DNA from: Hyphobacterium sp. CCMP332 | GTDB taxonomy: Bacteria; Bacteroidota; Bacteroidia; Cytophagales; CCMP332 | Assembly (NCBI GenBank): GCA_014323545.1 | Contig: CP058647.1 | Location: 310,001 to 374,000 of the forward strand | Reading direction: 5' to 3' | Length of the DNA: 64,000 nt | Shown here: piece by piece, positions 16,875 to 26,037 of the stretch | How the letters are laid out: the number at the start of each line of letters is the position of its first letter | Position numbering within the stretch: position 1 is the stretch's first letter | Translations under genes and position numbers: made by a program | Notes under the pieces: model-generated | Told to the model about the DNA's origin: nothing | The model's input: only the letters and a program-made list of their open reading frames with translations | Databases searched by the model: none

Positions 16875-17609
16875 TTAATTAGTTAAGAATCCTCCATCCA
16901 CCGGAATCAAAGCCCCACTGACATAAGATGATTTTTCTGAAGCTAGAAAGGCAATTACATTAGCTACTTCTTGCGGTTCACCTACCCTACCCAAGGGCGT
17001 TTTTTCTTCAATGCTTTTGAGTTTTTTGGGATCCTCTAAAACCGATTTAACCAAAGCTGTATTGATATACCAGGGCAAAATTGCATTGACCCTGATATTG
17101 TATTGGCCCCATTCCATGGCAAGAAATTCAGTCATTTGATTCATCGCTGCTTTAGTCATGGCATAAACCAAGGTAGAAGTTTTAAAACTTCTTTTGCTTG
17201 CCACCGAACTCACGTTGATAACACTTCCACCCCCACTATTCTTTATCATTGGAAACAATACCCTTGATAAATTATAGGCGCTTTTAATATTTACATTCAT
17301 AAGGCGATTAAAATCCTCATCATCATAAGCCAGAGTTTCTTTTCGAATATTGCTGCCGACATTATTGATCAAAACATCTATTATGGGAAATCTAGTGCTG
17401 ATTAATGACTTGAACTTCTCTATTTCTTCTTTTTGGGAAACATCTATACAAAAAGGAATTAATCGATCTGTTTGCTGAATCGCCGAGGTATCTCTGGCAA
17501 TGGCTATTACTTTGGCGCCTTCCTCCAAAAATAATTCTGTACATGCTTTGCCAATGCCCTTGCTCGCCCCGCTTACTACAATGATCTTATCATTTAATTT
17601 TAAATCCAT
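16875..17609 (-). CDS. short-chain dehydrogenase/reductase (SDR family oxidoreductase)
   Basis: From ATG 17609 the 244-residue protein has all classical SDR marks: cofactor loop VSGASKGIGKA (about residue 11), LINNVGSN (the NNxG strand), the catalytic serine in INVSSVAS, catalytic YAMTK (Tyr and Lys), and a C-terminal LASEKSSYVSGALIPVDGG. An upstream in-frame start would add 18 residues of non-conserved sequence and is rejected. The enzyme reduces a ketone or oxidises an alcohol with NAD(P); the substrate is unknown. It is divergent from the FtsX-type permease gene. Confidence 0.9.
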   Translation of the reverse strand: MDLKLNDKIIVVSGASKGIGKACTELFLEEGAKVIAIARDTSAIQQTDRLIPFCIDVSQKEEIEKFKSLISTRFPIIDVLINNVGSNIRKETLAYDDEDFNRLMNVNIKSAYNLSRVLFPMIKNSGGGSVINVSSVASKRSFKTSTLVYAMTKAAMNQMTEFLAMEWGQYNIRVNAILPWYINTALVKSVLEDPKKLKSIEEKTPLGRVGEPQEVANVIAFLASEKSSYVSGALIPVDGGFLTN

Positions 17610-17728
17610 TATTAAAAATAATTTTTTATACCTGCATTTCGCAATGCAAAAAATGAATTTCACATATAAATATTCTGTTTACAAATTGATTGACTGTTAT
17701 TAATTCAGTTCATTTTGTAATTACGCGC

Positions 17729-20107
17729 ATGCTTAGGAATTACTTCAAAATTGCCCTTCGGTATTTTATCAAGGAAAGAGTTTACGCTATTTTAAATATT
17801 TTAGGACTCTCGATTGGTTTGAGTGTTGGATTTGTCTCTTTTCTTTATTTACGCCATGAACTCTCTTATGACCGATTCCACGAAAAATCAGATCAGATTT
17901 ATCGCATACATCAAAAATTTAATGATGGCGGCACTACAGCGCGCTGCTCTTATCCCATTGGGCCAACATTGGTAGATGAGTATTCGCAAATCACCAATCA
18001 GGTGCGCTTTATGACCGGAGAAATCCGACTTCGCGTTGGTGAGGGCCAATTCATAGAACAGTTTTTGATCGCGGACTCCACCTTCCTTGATATATTCGAT
18101 GTGGAATGGGTCGGGCCTGAGAACCGATCAGCACTTAAAGAGGTCAATGATGTCCTGATTACAGACAAACTCGCGGAACGTTTTTTTGGTAATGAAGACC
18201 CAATTGGCAAGATCATTCGAATCGATGCGGTGGATAATGCACCCGTCGTAGTTAGGGGAATCATTAAGGAATATCCATCTTATTCCCATATGAAGTTTGG
18301 CATTTTGGGAAATATGAAACTGGCCGAATTTATTTCCAATTTTGAAAATGAATGGAATAACCCTGTCGTCTGGACCTATGTCACTATTCCAAACAAGGAA
18401 TCGGCACAGGAATTCATTGACAATCGTCTTGAATCTTTTGTTGCTAAGTTTTTCCCACCTGATATAGGAAAAGGCGCCTGGTTGCCGGTAGTACCGCTTA
18501 CAAGCATTCACCTCGAATCCCACGATTACATCGAATTAAGCAGTAATTCTAGTTATGAATATCTCTATGGTATTTTCGGAATTGGCATGCTGATACTCAT
18601 CCTCGCTGCTGTTAATTACATGAATCTGACTTCAGCAAGAGCTTTGAATCGACTTAAGGAAATAGGCATGCGCAAAGTGGTCGGCGCCAGAAGACTCGAT
18701 ATTATCTATCAATTCCTTTTTGAAGCTTTGTTGATTGCCATTGCGGCAATGATCATATCCATTGTTCTGATCTATTTCTACGTGCAGGGAATTAATAGCT
18801 TTGCTTATATCGACCTGCAATTCCGGCCACTTGAAAATTTTATGCCGGTTCTGGAATTGATGGCCTTTACTTTATTTGTGACTCTTTTTTCAGGGATTTA
18901 TCCTGCTGTCCTCTTATCCTCATTCCCTATAGTTTCCATTATTAAGGGAGAATTTCACGGACAGATCAAGAATACCTGGGTGCGGCGCATCATGGTTACC
19001 TTCCAGTTTGCTATTGTGGCTCTGTTCCTTCTCAGCATTTTTACAATCAACCGGCAGATAAATTTTGTACTCGACAAGGAATTAGGCTATGATAAAACAC
19101 GTGTTGCCTCATTCCGCTACAGCGATAAAATGTTCGAGAATGAAACCGGTGTCAAAGCTTTTATAGCTAACCTGGAATCGCACCCAAATATTGAGTCCGT
19201 TTCAAAATGTTGGGGGCTTCCCGGTGGTGTTTATACCGGCTATAATCACATGAAAATCAATTACGAAGGTCAGCCAAAGGATGAAATGATGGGTATCGGT
19301 GCAATGCACGGTGATTCCAAATACATGGCTACGGTCGGGCTTGAGTTGGTTGAAGGAAGAAATCTGGATGATCTGAGACAATCAGACAGCACATCGGTTC
19401 TGGTTAATGAAACCCTGGTCAGGCAATTCGGTTGGGAAGGTGATGCAATTGGGAAGGAAATCAATTACCTGGGGAACAGAAAAACCAAAGTTATTGGCGT
19501 GGTTAAAGATTTTCACTTTGAATCATTACATACACCAATCAAGCCTATGTCGATTCGATTGACTGATGACTATTTCAATTTTGCCGTAAAAGTTGGACCG
19601 GATGAATTGAGTAAGACACTTGATTTCATTAGGGAAGAATGGATGAAATACGGCGATGAATGGCCATTGGAAATTGTATTGATGGAAGAAGGGTTAAGGA
19701 TGCAGTATGAAGCAGAGGAGAAAATTCTTCAGGTGTTCCAGTGGATGACGCTAATAGCTGTCGTACTGGCTGTTATTGGACTATTAAGTCAGGTCTCCTT
19801 TACGGCGGAAAAGAAAGTAAAGGAAATCGGAATCAGGAAAGTATTAGGTGCTACGCTCGGTCAATTATTCATGATTCTGAGTAAAGAAACACTGATCGAA
19901 ATTCTGATTGCAGCCATGATTGCATTTCCGCTTGGATTTCTCCTACTAAGTCGGTGGCTCAGCGACTTCGCTTACCGCATCGATATGGAATGGTACATGT
20001 TTCTTATCACATTGGTATCGGTCGTGCTTGTTACTGCCTTGAGTATCAGTTATACAGTTGTAAGAGCAGCTCTAAGCAATCCTGTCGACTCTTTGCGCAG
20101 TGAATAA
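17729..20107 (+). CDS. ABC transporter permease, MacB/FtsX type
   Basis: I place the start at ATG 17729 (MLRNYFKIALRYFIKERVYA), 13 codons inside the longest frame, because homologous permeases begin there. The 792-residue protein has two FtsX halves: one membrane segment at about 20-40, a MacB periplasmic domain, a three-segment FtsX block around 270-400 with the motif RLKEIGMRKVVGARR, then a second unit with a segment near 420, a periplasmic part and a final FtsX block (KKVKEIGIRKVLGAT). No ATP-binding subunit gene is adjacent, so it must pair with one encoded elsewhere. Such proteins export peptides or lipids or transmit mechanical signals. Confidence 0.88.
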   Translation: MLRNYFKIALRYFIKERVYAILNILGLSIGLSVGFVSFLYLRHELSYDRFHEKSDQIYRIHQKFNDGGTTARCSYPIGPTLVDEYSQITNQVRFMTGEIRLRVGEGQFIEQFLIADSTFLDIFDVEWVGPENRSALKEVNDVLITDKLAERFFGNEDPIGKIIRIDAVDNAPVVVRGIIKEYPSYSHMKFGILGNMKLAEFISNFENEWNNPVVWTYVTIPNKESAQEFIDNRLESFVAKFFPPDIGKGAWLPVVPLTSIHLESHDYIELSSNSSYEYLYGIFGIGMLILILAAVNYMNLTSARALNRLKEIGMRKVVGARRLDIIYQFLFEALLIAIAAMIISIVLIYFYVQGINSFAYIDLQFRPLENFMPVLELMAFTLFVTLFSGIYPAVLLSSFPIVSIIKGEFHGQIKNTWVRRIMVTFQFAIVALFLLSIFTINRQINFVLDKELGYDKTRVASFRYSDKMFENETGVKAFIANLESHPNIESVSKCWGLPGGVYTGYNHMKINYEGQPKDEMMGIGAMHGDSKYMATVGLELVEGRNLDDLRQSDSTSVLVNETLVRQFGWEGDAIGKEINYLGNRKTKVIGVVKDFHFESLHTPIKPMSIRLTDDYFNFAVKVGPDELSKTLDFIREEWMKYGDEWPLEIVLMEEGLRMQYEAEEKILQVFQWMTLIAVVLAVIGLLSQVSFTAEKKVKEIGIRKVLGATLGQLFMILSKETLIEILIAAMIAFPLGFLLLSRWLSDFAYRIDMEWYMFLITLVSVVLVTALSISYTVVRAALSNPVDSLRSE

Positions 20108-20213
20108 AAAATATGCATGCATTGTTGGGAAATAATTAATGCAAATTGTATTTAGTTGATTGTAAATTAATGATGGTTGTTGGTTTATCCCAAGGAGCTT
20201 ATGTGAATGCAGA

Positions 20214-21017
20214 TTATTTATAATTCAAACTACAGTCCTCATCGCTCAATTCTAATTCAATTGTAAAATGTGAGAAATTATAGGGTTTCAAGATTTCTCT
20301 TATCTTCTTTTTCACTTCAGCCATTTCATTGAATTCATGAATGTCCTTAAGCATAACATGAGTGGTGATAACATGACTCTCTCCTTCCAATGACCAGATG
20401 TGTGTATGATGAAGGGACTTGACTTTTTCCAAGGATGTTATTTTATGTATGATCTCATCCGCATTAATTTCCTTTGGTGTTCCCTGGAGAAATATGAGAA
20501 ACGTTTGGCGTAGACGTTTTACCACATTAATCAAAACAAAAAGCGTGATTAAAATGGAAAGAGCCGGATCGAGATAGGGAATGTATTTAAAATTCAACAC
20601 TATGGCGACGATCAAGACGGCGGTCCAGCCCAAAACATCTTCAATTAAATGCCAGCTAACCACCTTCTCATTAAGCGACTTGCCATGACTTAACTTCCAT
20701 GCTGCATAGCCATTTACCGCTACACCGATTATAGCCAGAATGACCATTCCCTGAGCATTCGCTTCTTGTGGTTCAAAAAAACGGGCTATTGCTTCATTGA
20801 TTATAAAAATTGAGCCCGCAATAAGTATCACACTATTGATTAGCGCACCAAGCAGGGAAAAACGGGAATAGCCAAATGTAAAAAATCGATCCGCTTCACT
20901 TTTAGATTTCTTTTGTAAATACCAGGAAATACCCAATGAAAAACTATCGCCAAGGTCATGAAGAGCATCAGAAAGAATAGAAACACTGTTCACATAAAAT
21001 CCACCGACCAATTCCAA
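20214..21017 (-). CDS. cation diffusion facilitator (CDF) family metal efflux protein, intact part
   Basis: The readable frame of 267 residues begins inside the first membrane helix (ELVGGFYVNSVSILSDALHD). It has the CDF metal site SDALHDLGDS, further membrane segments, a second site at SWHLIEDVLGW (HxxxD) and the cytoplasmic C-terminal domain (HHTHIWSLEGESHVITTHV). CDF proteins exchange protons for Zn, Co or Cd. The normal N-terminus is missing from this frame but can be found at 21018-21095 behind two one-base frameshifts; see that entry. The TTG start at 21017 is therefore probably not the ancestral one. Confidence 0.8.
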   Translation of the reverse strand: MELVGGFYVNSVSILSDALHDLGDSFSLGISWYLQKKSKSEADRFFTFGYSRFSLLGALINSVILIAGSIFIINEAIARFFEPQEANAQGMVILAIIGVAVNGYAAWKLSHGKSLNEKVVSWHLIEDVLGWTAVLIVAIVLNFKYIPYLDPALSILITLFVLINVVKRLRQTFLIFLQGTPKEINADEIIHKITSLEKVKSLHHTHIWSLEGESHVITTHVMLKDIHEFNEMAEVKKKIREILKPYNFSHFTIELELSDEDCSLNYK

Positions 21018-21095
21018 AATGGTAAAAAGCTAAATTCAGGAAAAAGCTACTTTGAGATTTTTATTGTCGTGATCGTGTGAATGATGTTGGCTCAA
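21018..21095 (-). other. disrupted 5' end of the CDF gene
   Basis: In the same frame as the main CDF sequence this stretch reads SQHHSHDHDNKNLKVAF, then two in-frame stops, then LFTILELVGG. Adding one base in the A-run at 21041-21045 (plus-strand numbering) and removing one from the A-run at 21024-21028 restores VAFFLNLAFTILELVGG, exactly the expected CDF N-terminus with its His-rich leader. The ancestral start is probably TTG at 21095. Both changes lie in five-base homopolymers, so either two compensating mutations or two sequencing errors are possible. Confidence 0.65.
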
Positions 21096-21111
21096 AACGA
21101 TTTTTAAATTA

Positions 21112-21492
21112 TCATTGGTTATTTAACCAATTCAATGCACTGTCCATATTCGTAAACATTTTAAACCTTGGATTTGCCCTGTTTTTAACAATAGTTTCAA
21201 CAAATTCTGCCCTTTCCTTTGAATATATCGAGGGGTTGTAAATGATCGCAATAATATCATCAAATTGAAAACCTAAAGTTTCTTTCATGCTCTCCATATC
21301 TGAAAATGCCTGTAACAAAGTTTGACCTTCTGGATTATTTCTTATATCGAATATAAATCGATGGCAATTGTTTTTTCTGGCAATCTCTATCGCTTTTTTC
21401 GATGCAGCCAAATTCGTGGCTGATTCTACTTTGCCTTCGGCACGGGTTATCACCAGTTTGTTTTGGCCGTCAAAACAGGACTCAATTTTCAT
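21112..21492 (-). CDS. small SpoIIAA/STAS-like fold protein (hypothetical)
   Basis: The 126-residue protein starts with alternating strands (KLVITRAEGKV) followed by a helix and a hydrophobic strand HRFIFDIRNNPEG, then FDDIIAIIYNPSIYS and a C-terminal FKMFTNMDSALNWLNNQ. The final motif (a phenylalanine strand, then a short helix with ALxWL) is typical of SpoIIAA/STAS-like proteins that bind lipids or act in stress signalling. No phosphorylatable Ser motif could be confirmed. It is two bases downstream of the bestrophin gene, so the pair is probably co-transcribed and coupled. Confidence 0.55.
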   Translation of the reverse strand: MKIESCFDGQNKLVITRAEGKVESATNLAASKKAIEIARKNNCHRFIFDIRNNPEGQTLLQAFSDMESMKETLGFQFDDIIAIIYNPSIYSKERAEFVETIVKNRANPRFKMFTNMDSALNWLNNQ

Positions 21493-21494
21493 TT

Positions 21495-22517
21495 CTAAAC
21501 TAAAATCTTAAACTTCGATAAGGGTACGATTGGTTCAGGGAGATCCTTTTCATCAATCATTTGTAAAATGTCAATTTCTATTCCTCTTGCCATGGATGTA
21601 ATCGGAACATCATTATAGGAACCTTCAAATGGATTTTCGCTGTAATCGCCTATTACTTCCATCACCCAAAATACCCAGGAAGCAAGTGTTGAAAAAACCA
21701 CTGTCAACCAAACCATTTCAACGGAGCCCATTTCTGCAAAAATTTTCAAAAGGCTAAATGGCAAAAGGGTTATAAATATCATTACAAAGAAAAAATTTGC
21801 TGTGGTGTATTGTCTTGGGAAAGGGAAGTTCTTGATTCTTTCGGATTGTCCTTGCTCCGTATACATCTGAGTAATTAAGTTTTGCATTTCCATATGTCGA
21901 AAATCATCAATCAGGCCATTTTCTCTTAAATTTTTCAATTCAGTCGACTGAAGACTCAATATGTGTGATGCTTTGTTCTTTTTATCTTTTAATTTTTTCA
22001 AGTCTTCTTCATTCAAATAGGCTTCTGCTTCCTCCATCACTTTTTTGGTATCATGCAAACCGATGGATTCCCGAAAACCCTGGTCTTTTTTACTCTTATG
22101 CTCCCAGTCTTTTACTTCACGAAGCTGGGATGTTAAGGCATAAAGCCATGCAATGTGTCTTTTAACCATTCTTTTACGGATGTCGATTAATTCATTTTCC
22201 GGAAAAGGGTGGGCGGTAAATTCGTTGGTGATGAAATCGCGGATCATAACTGTAAATGACCTTGAAGTGTTTACCATACTCCCCCATATTTTTCTCGCTT
22301 CCCATAAGCGGTCATAAGAAGAGTTGTTTTTAAATCCCAGGTAAAATGCAACCGCAATGCCTATCAATGATACCGGTTGCCATGGAATGGCCAGCCAGGT
22401 AAAATCGAAGAAATAATAAAGCGATACAGGAACGCATGCCCAGATTATAAAAATGATTATGCTGTCGATCTGCCAAAGCAGCGTTTGCCATAAGGAATAT
22501 CTTTTACCTGCTTGCAT
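21495..22517 (-). CDS. bestrophin family anion channel
   Basis: The 340-residue protein matches bacterial bestrophins: an N-terminal RYSLWQTLLWQIDSIIIFII, the pore segment IPWQPVSLIGIAVAFYLGFK, and the highly conserved NNSSYDRLWEARKIWGSMVN. Four membrane segments and a long cytoplasmic domain are visible. The C-terminus has the acidic NPFEGSYNDVPITSMARGIEIDIL block that forms the calcium-clasp region in animal homologues. It probably conducts chloride or other anions across the inner membrane. Downstream on the same strand follow the STAS-like gene (two-base gap) and the CDF gene. Confidence 0.88.
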   Translation of the reverse strand: MQAGKRYSLWQTLLWQIDSIIIFIIWACVPVSLYYFFDFTWLAIPWQPVSLIGIAVAFYLGFKNNSSYDRLWEARKIWGSMVNTSRSFTVMIRDFITNEFTAHPFPENELIDIRKRMVKRHIAWLYALTSQLREVKDWEHKSKKDQGFRESIGLHDTKKVMEEAEAYLNEEDLKKLKDKKNKASHILSLQSTELKNLRENGLIDDFRHMEMQNLITQMYTEQGQSERIKNFPFPRQYTTANFFFVMIFITLLPFSLLKIFAEMGSVEMVWLTVVFSTLASWVFWVMEVIGDYSENPFEGSYNDVPITSMARGIEIDILQMIDEKDLPEPIVPLSKFKILV

Positions 22518-22522
22518 AATAT

Positions 22523-23497
22523 TTAATTTATCATCACAAATACCGGAGCTTGTTGGTATTTGTATTCATTGTCGGATAATAATTGCAATTCTTTTGTCTC
22601 CCAGTCCATCAATCCAATGTTAAATTGAGTACCCTCATTATCAAACATTTCTATGGCCAAATATTTGCCATCAGGACTCCAGTCGTGCCATCCAATTGAC
22701 TTATCACTTGTAATTAGCTCCTTTGGTTCACCGCCCTCGACAGACACAGAAAATAGTCGATATTTTCCATTTTGAAAAGATTGAAAGGATATAAATTCTC
22801 CATTTGGATGCCATTTTGGTGGGCCCGTCTTGTATGCATACCAGGGGGCAGTTGTGTCTGATTCGGGGTAAGAGGTCAATCTTTTTAAATTATTTCCATT
22901 ATCATCAAGAGTATAAATGGCCTCGTCAAAACCCGGAATTTTCTTTGATGTTGTTTTTCCGGCCCTGAATGCAATCTGTGAACCATCCGGAGAAAAAGCC
23001 GGGTCGCTGAAATAAGGAAAATCAGGTTTAATTTTTCGGATCAGTTCTCCTTCGGAGTTTATAATATAGAAAGCCGTATCAATGCTCCATCTTGGCGAAA
23101 CAATTATTTCGGAACAGTTATTTCTTGCTGACATCCAACTGTCTCTTAAGGAAATAGCGCTTATTTGCTTTTTATCAGAGCCATCAGCATTCATGCTATA
23201 TAAAAAATAGGTTCTGTGGCTTGTGTCTTTATCGCTGATGAAATAAACCTTTGATGCACAACACATATAGGTCCATTCTACCCCTGGTAAATTTGTAATG
23301 TTCATTTTATCACTACCGTCTATTTCCATCGAAATTATTTCATAATTATCATCATTGATAGAATCAGGAGCATGGACATTGTAAACAATCTTAAAGGATG
23401 GCTTTTCCTCCTCAATGGTTCCATTTTTAGGATTATCAGTGCAGGCAATTAGAAGACTTATAACGATTGTTATAAGGAAATTAAAAAATAGATTCAA
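22523..23497 (-). CDS. TolB/WD40-like beta-propeller lipoprotein
   Basis: The 324-residue protein has a lipoprotein signal (ITIVISLLIACTD, cysteine about residue 19) followed by PD40-type propeller repeats of the pattern SPDGxxIAF (FSPDGSQIAFRAG, WHPNGEFISFQSF, WSPDGKYLAIEMF). About five to six blades can be made out. TolB-like lipoproteins on the periplasmic face often act as scaffolds in envelope complexes; the partner is unknown. It lies just upstream of the bestrophin gene on the same strand, with a five-base gap, so the two are probably in one unit. Confidence 0.8.
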   Translation of the reverse strand: MNLFFNFLITIVISLLIACTDNPKNGTIEEEKPSFKIVYNVHAPDSINDDNYEIISMEIDGSDKMNITNLPGVEWTYMCCASKVYFISDKDTSHRTYFLYSMNADGSDKKQISAISLRDSWMSARNNCSEIIVSPRWSIDTAFYIINSEGELIRKIKPDFPYFSDPAFSPDGSQIAFRAGKTTSKKIPGFDEAIYTLDDNGNNLKRLTSYPESDTTAPWYAYKTGPPKWHPNGEFISFQSFQNGKYRLFSVSVEGGEPKELITSDKSIGWHDWSPDGKYLAIEMFDNEGTQFNIGLMDWETKELQLLSDNEYKYQQAPVFVMIN

Positions 23498-23643
23498 TTT
23501 TAATACTATTGAGATTGACTAAAAATTAAGATGACGCATAAACATTGTTCAATTTGCTATGGAATTTAATAATATTTTTTTAGCCTTGTTTCTAATTCAT
23601 ATAAATGTGCTGATTTTATATGATCTTTACTCTGAAATTTAAT

Positions 23644-25506
23644 ATGAAAACGATTCTAATTCAATTCGCATTTTTCTGGTTGTTACTCTTTCCAAATTTG
23701 GTCTTAGCCCAGGTGGATAGCATTAATAATCGACAGAGTGATAGTCTGTTGTTTGAAAGACAGGCCAAAACTAATTTATTATTGAGTTCTGCAGATTCAT
23801 TGCGAATAAATGACAGTATTGAACAAGCGGCTTTACTAGAAGCTCTTAGTCAGGTACGTCAAAGAGATCTTAAAAAAAAGGCCGAGTTACAGGCAAAACT
23901 TGATTCATTAAAAATTGAGCAATCAGCTAGAGAAGAAAGAATTAAGGAACAAGTAGATTCTTTAAAATCCAATACACCTGGCATTCCTGTTATAATTTTC
24001 AACGATACCGTATTTTATATTTTTTCCAAACTGGGTCCTTTTAAACCAAGTGACAGGGCAGCAAGTATTCAGCAGAAAATTGAATTTTTGGTCGATGAAC
24101 AAATCTATGATCCTGATAAAATAAGAGTATTTAAAGGAGAAGAAAGCAACGATGTATTTCACGATGAAATGATCCTACTTTCTGTAACGGACAGAGATGC
24201 TTTCTGGCTCAATATGAGTAGAAATTCTGCTGCAGAACTGCACGTATTAGAAATAAAGGAATCCATTGAAGCCTATAAAAAAAGAACAAGCCTATTACAA
24301 ATACTCAAGCGAATTGGACTACTGATTCTAGTAATCATAGGTTTTGTGCTCGGAATCCGCTATTTGAATAAGGGTTTTAATTGGTTGAATATTTGGATTC
24401 TGAGAAAAAGCGATACTTATCTCAACGGCATCAAGATCAGAAACTATGAACTCCTTTCCCAGGACCGACAGAAGCAGGTAGCCATATTTATCCTCAATGT
24501 GATAAAATGGATTGTTATCGTCTTTCTTATTTACCTTGCCCTGCCAATTCTTTTTTCAATATTTCCTACAACAAAAGGAATAGCTGTTACTCTTATCGGA
24601 TATGTAATCAATCCGCTAAAGGAAATTGTGATTGCATTGGTGGAATACATACCCGAATTAATAACCATAGCTGTAATATCTTTTGTATTTCACAATCTTG
24701 TTAGACTGTTGCATTTTCTTGCGTCTGAAATTGAAAGCGGTAAACTTATCATTCCTGGTTTTTATGCCGATTGGGCCAAATCCACATTCAATATTCTTAG
24801 GATAATAATTTATGCCTTTGCATTTATTGTTATATTCCCATATCTGCCGGGAAGTGATTCACCGGTATTCCAAGGTGTTAGTGTATTTCTTGGTGTGCTT
24901 TTCTCCTTAGGCTCTTCTTCTGCAATAGGCAATATTATCGCAGGTCTTGTAATTACCTATATGCGTGCTTTCAAAATAGGCGACCGTGTGAAAATTGGCG
25001 AAACAACCGGTGACGTCATTGAAAAATCCATGCTGGTCACAAGGTTGAGAACCATTAAAAATGAAGAAGTGACCATTCCCAATTCGGCTATTCTCAATGG
25101 AAGCACAATTAATTTCAGTACAAGTGCTGAGCGAATGGGACTAATTCTAAATACCGGAGTGACCATAGGCTATGATGTGCCATGGCGTCAGGTGCATGAA
25201 TTACTCATTAATGCTGCATTAAAAACAACAGGCATAGAAAAAGAACCTATTCCCTTTGTTTTTCAAACTAGCCTTGATGATTTCTATGTGAGCTATCAAA
25301 TAAACTCTTATACACATTATCCCGGTGCAAGCGCCAAAATTTACTCTGAATTGCACAGTCATATTCAGGATGGTTTCAAGGAAGCGGGAATTGAAATATT
25401 GTCACCGCATTATCGGGCTGCAAGGGATGGAAATGCGATCACAATTCCACCTGATTACACAAACAAACCAATAAAAGACAATACGGAAGACAAAAAACAG
25501 GAATAA
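23644..25506 (+). CDS. mechanosensitive ion channel (MscS family) with long periplasmic N-terminus
   Basis: From ATG 23644 the protein is about 620 residues: a signal peptide (FAFFWLLLFPNLVLAQ), a charged, coiled-coil-like periplasmic part of about 170 residues, five to six membrane segments, and an MscS core. The pore-lining helix has the small-residue pattern GSSSAIGNIIAGLVITYMRA, followed by the beta domain FKIGDRVKIGETTGDVIEKS and the cytoplasmic cage. These channels release solutes on hypo-osmotic shock. The next gene begins six bases after the stop. Confidence 0.88.
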   Translation: MKTILIQFAFFWLLLFPNLVLAQVDSINNRQSDSLLFERQAKTNLLLSSADSLRINDSIEQAALLEALSQVRQRDLKKKAELQAKLDSLKIEQSAREERIKEQVDSLKSNTPGIPVIIFNDTVFYIFSKLGPFKPSDRAASIQQKIEFLVDEQIYDPDKIRVFKGEESNDVFHDEMILLSVTDRDAFWLNMSRNSAAELHVLEIKESIEAYKKRTSLLQILKRIGLLILVIIGFVLGIRYLNKGFNWLNIWILRKSDTYLNGIKIRNYELLSQDRQKQVAIFILNVIKWIVIVFLIYLALPILFSIFPTTKGIAVTLIGYVINPLKEIVIALVEYIPELITIAVISFVFHNLVRLLHFLASEIESGKLIIPGFYADWAKSTFNILRIIIYAFAFIVIFPYLPGSDSPVFQGVSVFLGVLFSLGSSSAIGNIIAGLVITYMRAFKIGDRVKIGETTGDVIEKSMLVTRLRTIKNEEVTIPNSAILNGSTINFSTSAERMGLILNTGVTIGYDVPWRQVHELLINAALKTTGIEKEPIPFVFQTSLDDFYVSYQINSYTHYPGASAKIYSELHSHIQDGFKEAGIEILSPHYRAARDGNAITIPPDYTNKPIKDNTEDKKQE

Positions 25507-25512
25507 GAAGCT

Positions 25513-25920
25513 ATGTACTGGCCTGTTCTTGTTTTTTTCTCCCTTTTCATTTTAATCACAATTGATGCCTATTTCAGAGCCGAAAGAATCAGTATTGGGC
25601 TTGCTAAGCGATTTAAAATCGTTCTTAGGCTGGTTATTTTGATTGCTTTCAATCTGATTCTTTTCTCAATTATGGCATTGAACCGGACTTATGATATAAT
25701 CATCGCTTTCAATGTATTTCTTTTTCTTAGCTGGATGATTTTTTACAATGGAATGAGCAATGTCTTCGAAGGGCATCACTGGTTTTATCCTCATTTGAAC
25801 AATGAAATTGAACGTAAAATTTATAAGGGTTCAGGAGTAAGGGCAATTGTAAAACAAAGCTTTTTCCATCTACTTAAATGGACTTTGCTAATCGCTTCTT
25901 TTCTTTATCTTTTTAAATAA
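25513..25920 (+). CDS. small membrane protein downstream of the MscS gene
   Basis: The 135-residue protein has three to four membrane segments (about 1-18, 31-53, 56-75 and 114-132) and a conserved-looking central loop FEGHHWFYPHLNNEIER. I do not recognise the family. It begins six bases after the channel gene and is surely in the same transcription unit; an accessory role to the channel is possible but only inferred from position. Confidence 0.6.
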   Translation: MYWPVLVFFSLFILITIDAYFRAERISIGLAKRFKIVLRLVILIAFNLILFSIMALNRTYDIIIAFNVFLFLSWMIFYNGMSNVFEGHHWFYPHLNNEIERKIYKGSGVRAIVKQSFFHLLKWTLLIASFLYLFK

Positions 25921-26037
25921 TCCCTCCTTGCATTTTCCAGGTTAAATAATAGAAACTATTTGATGATTGGGTTATATACCAATTAATTTTTTGTCACTGA
26001 AAACAAGTTAATCATATATATGTTTTTCTATTATTAA

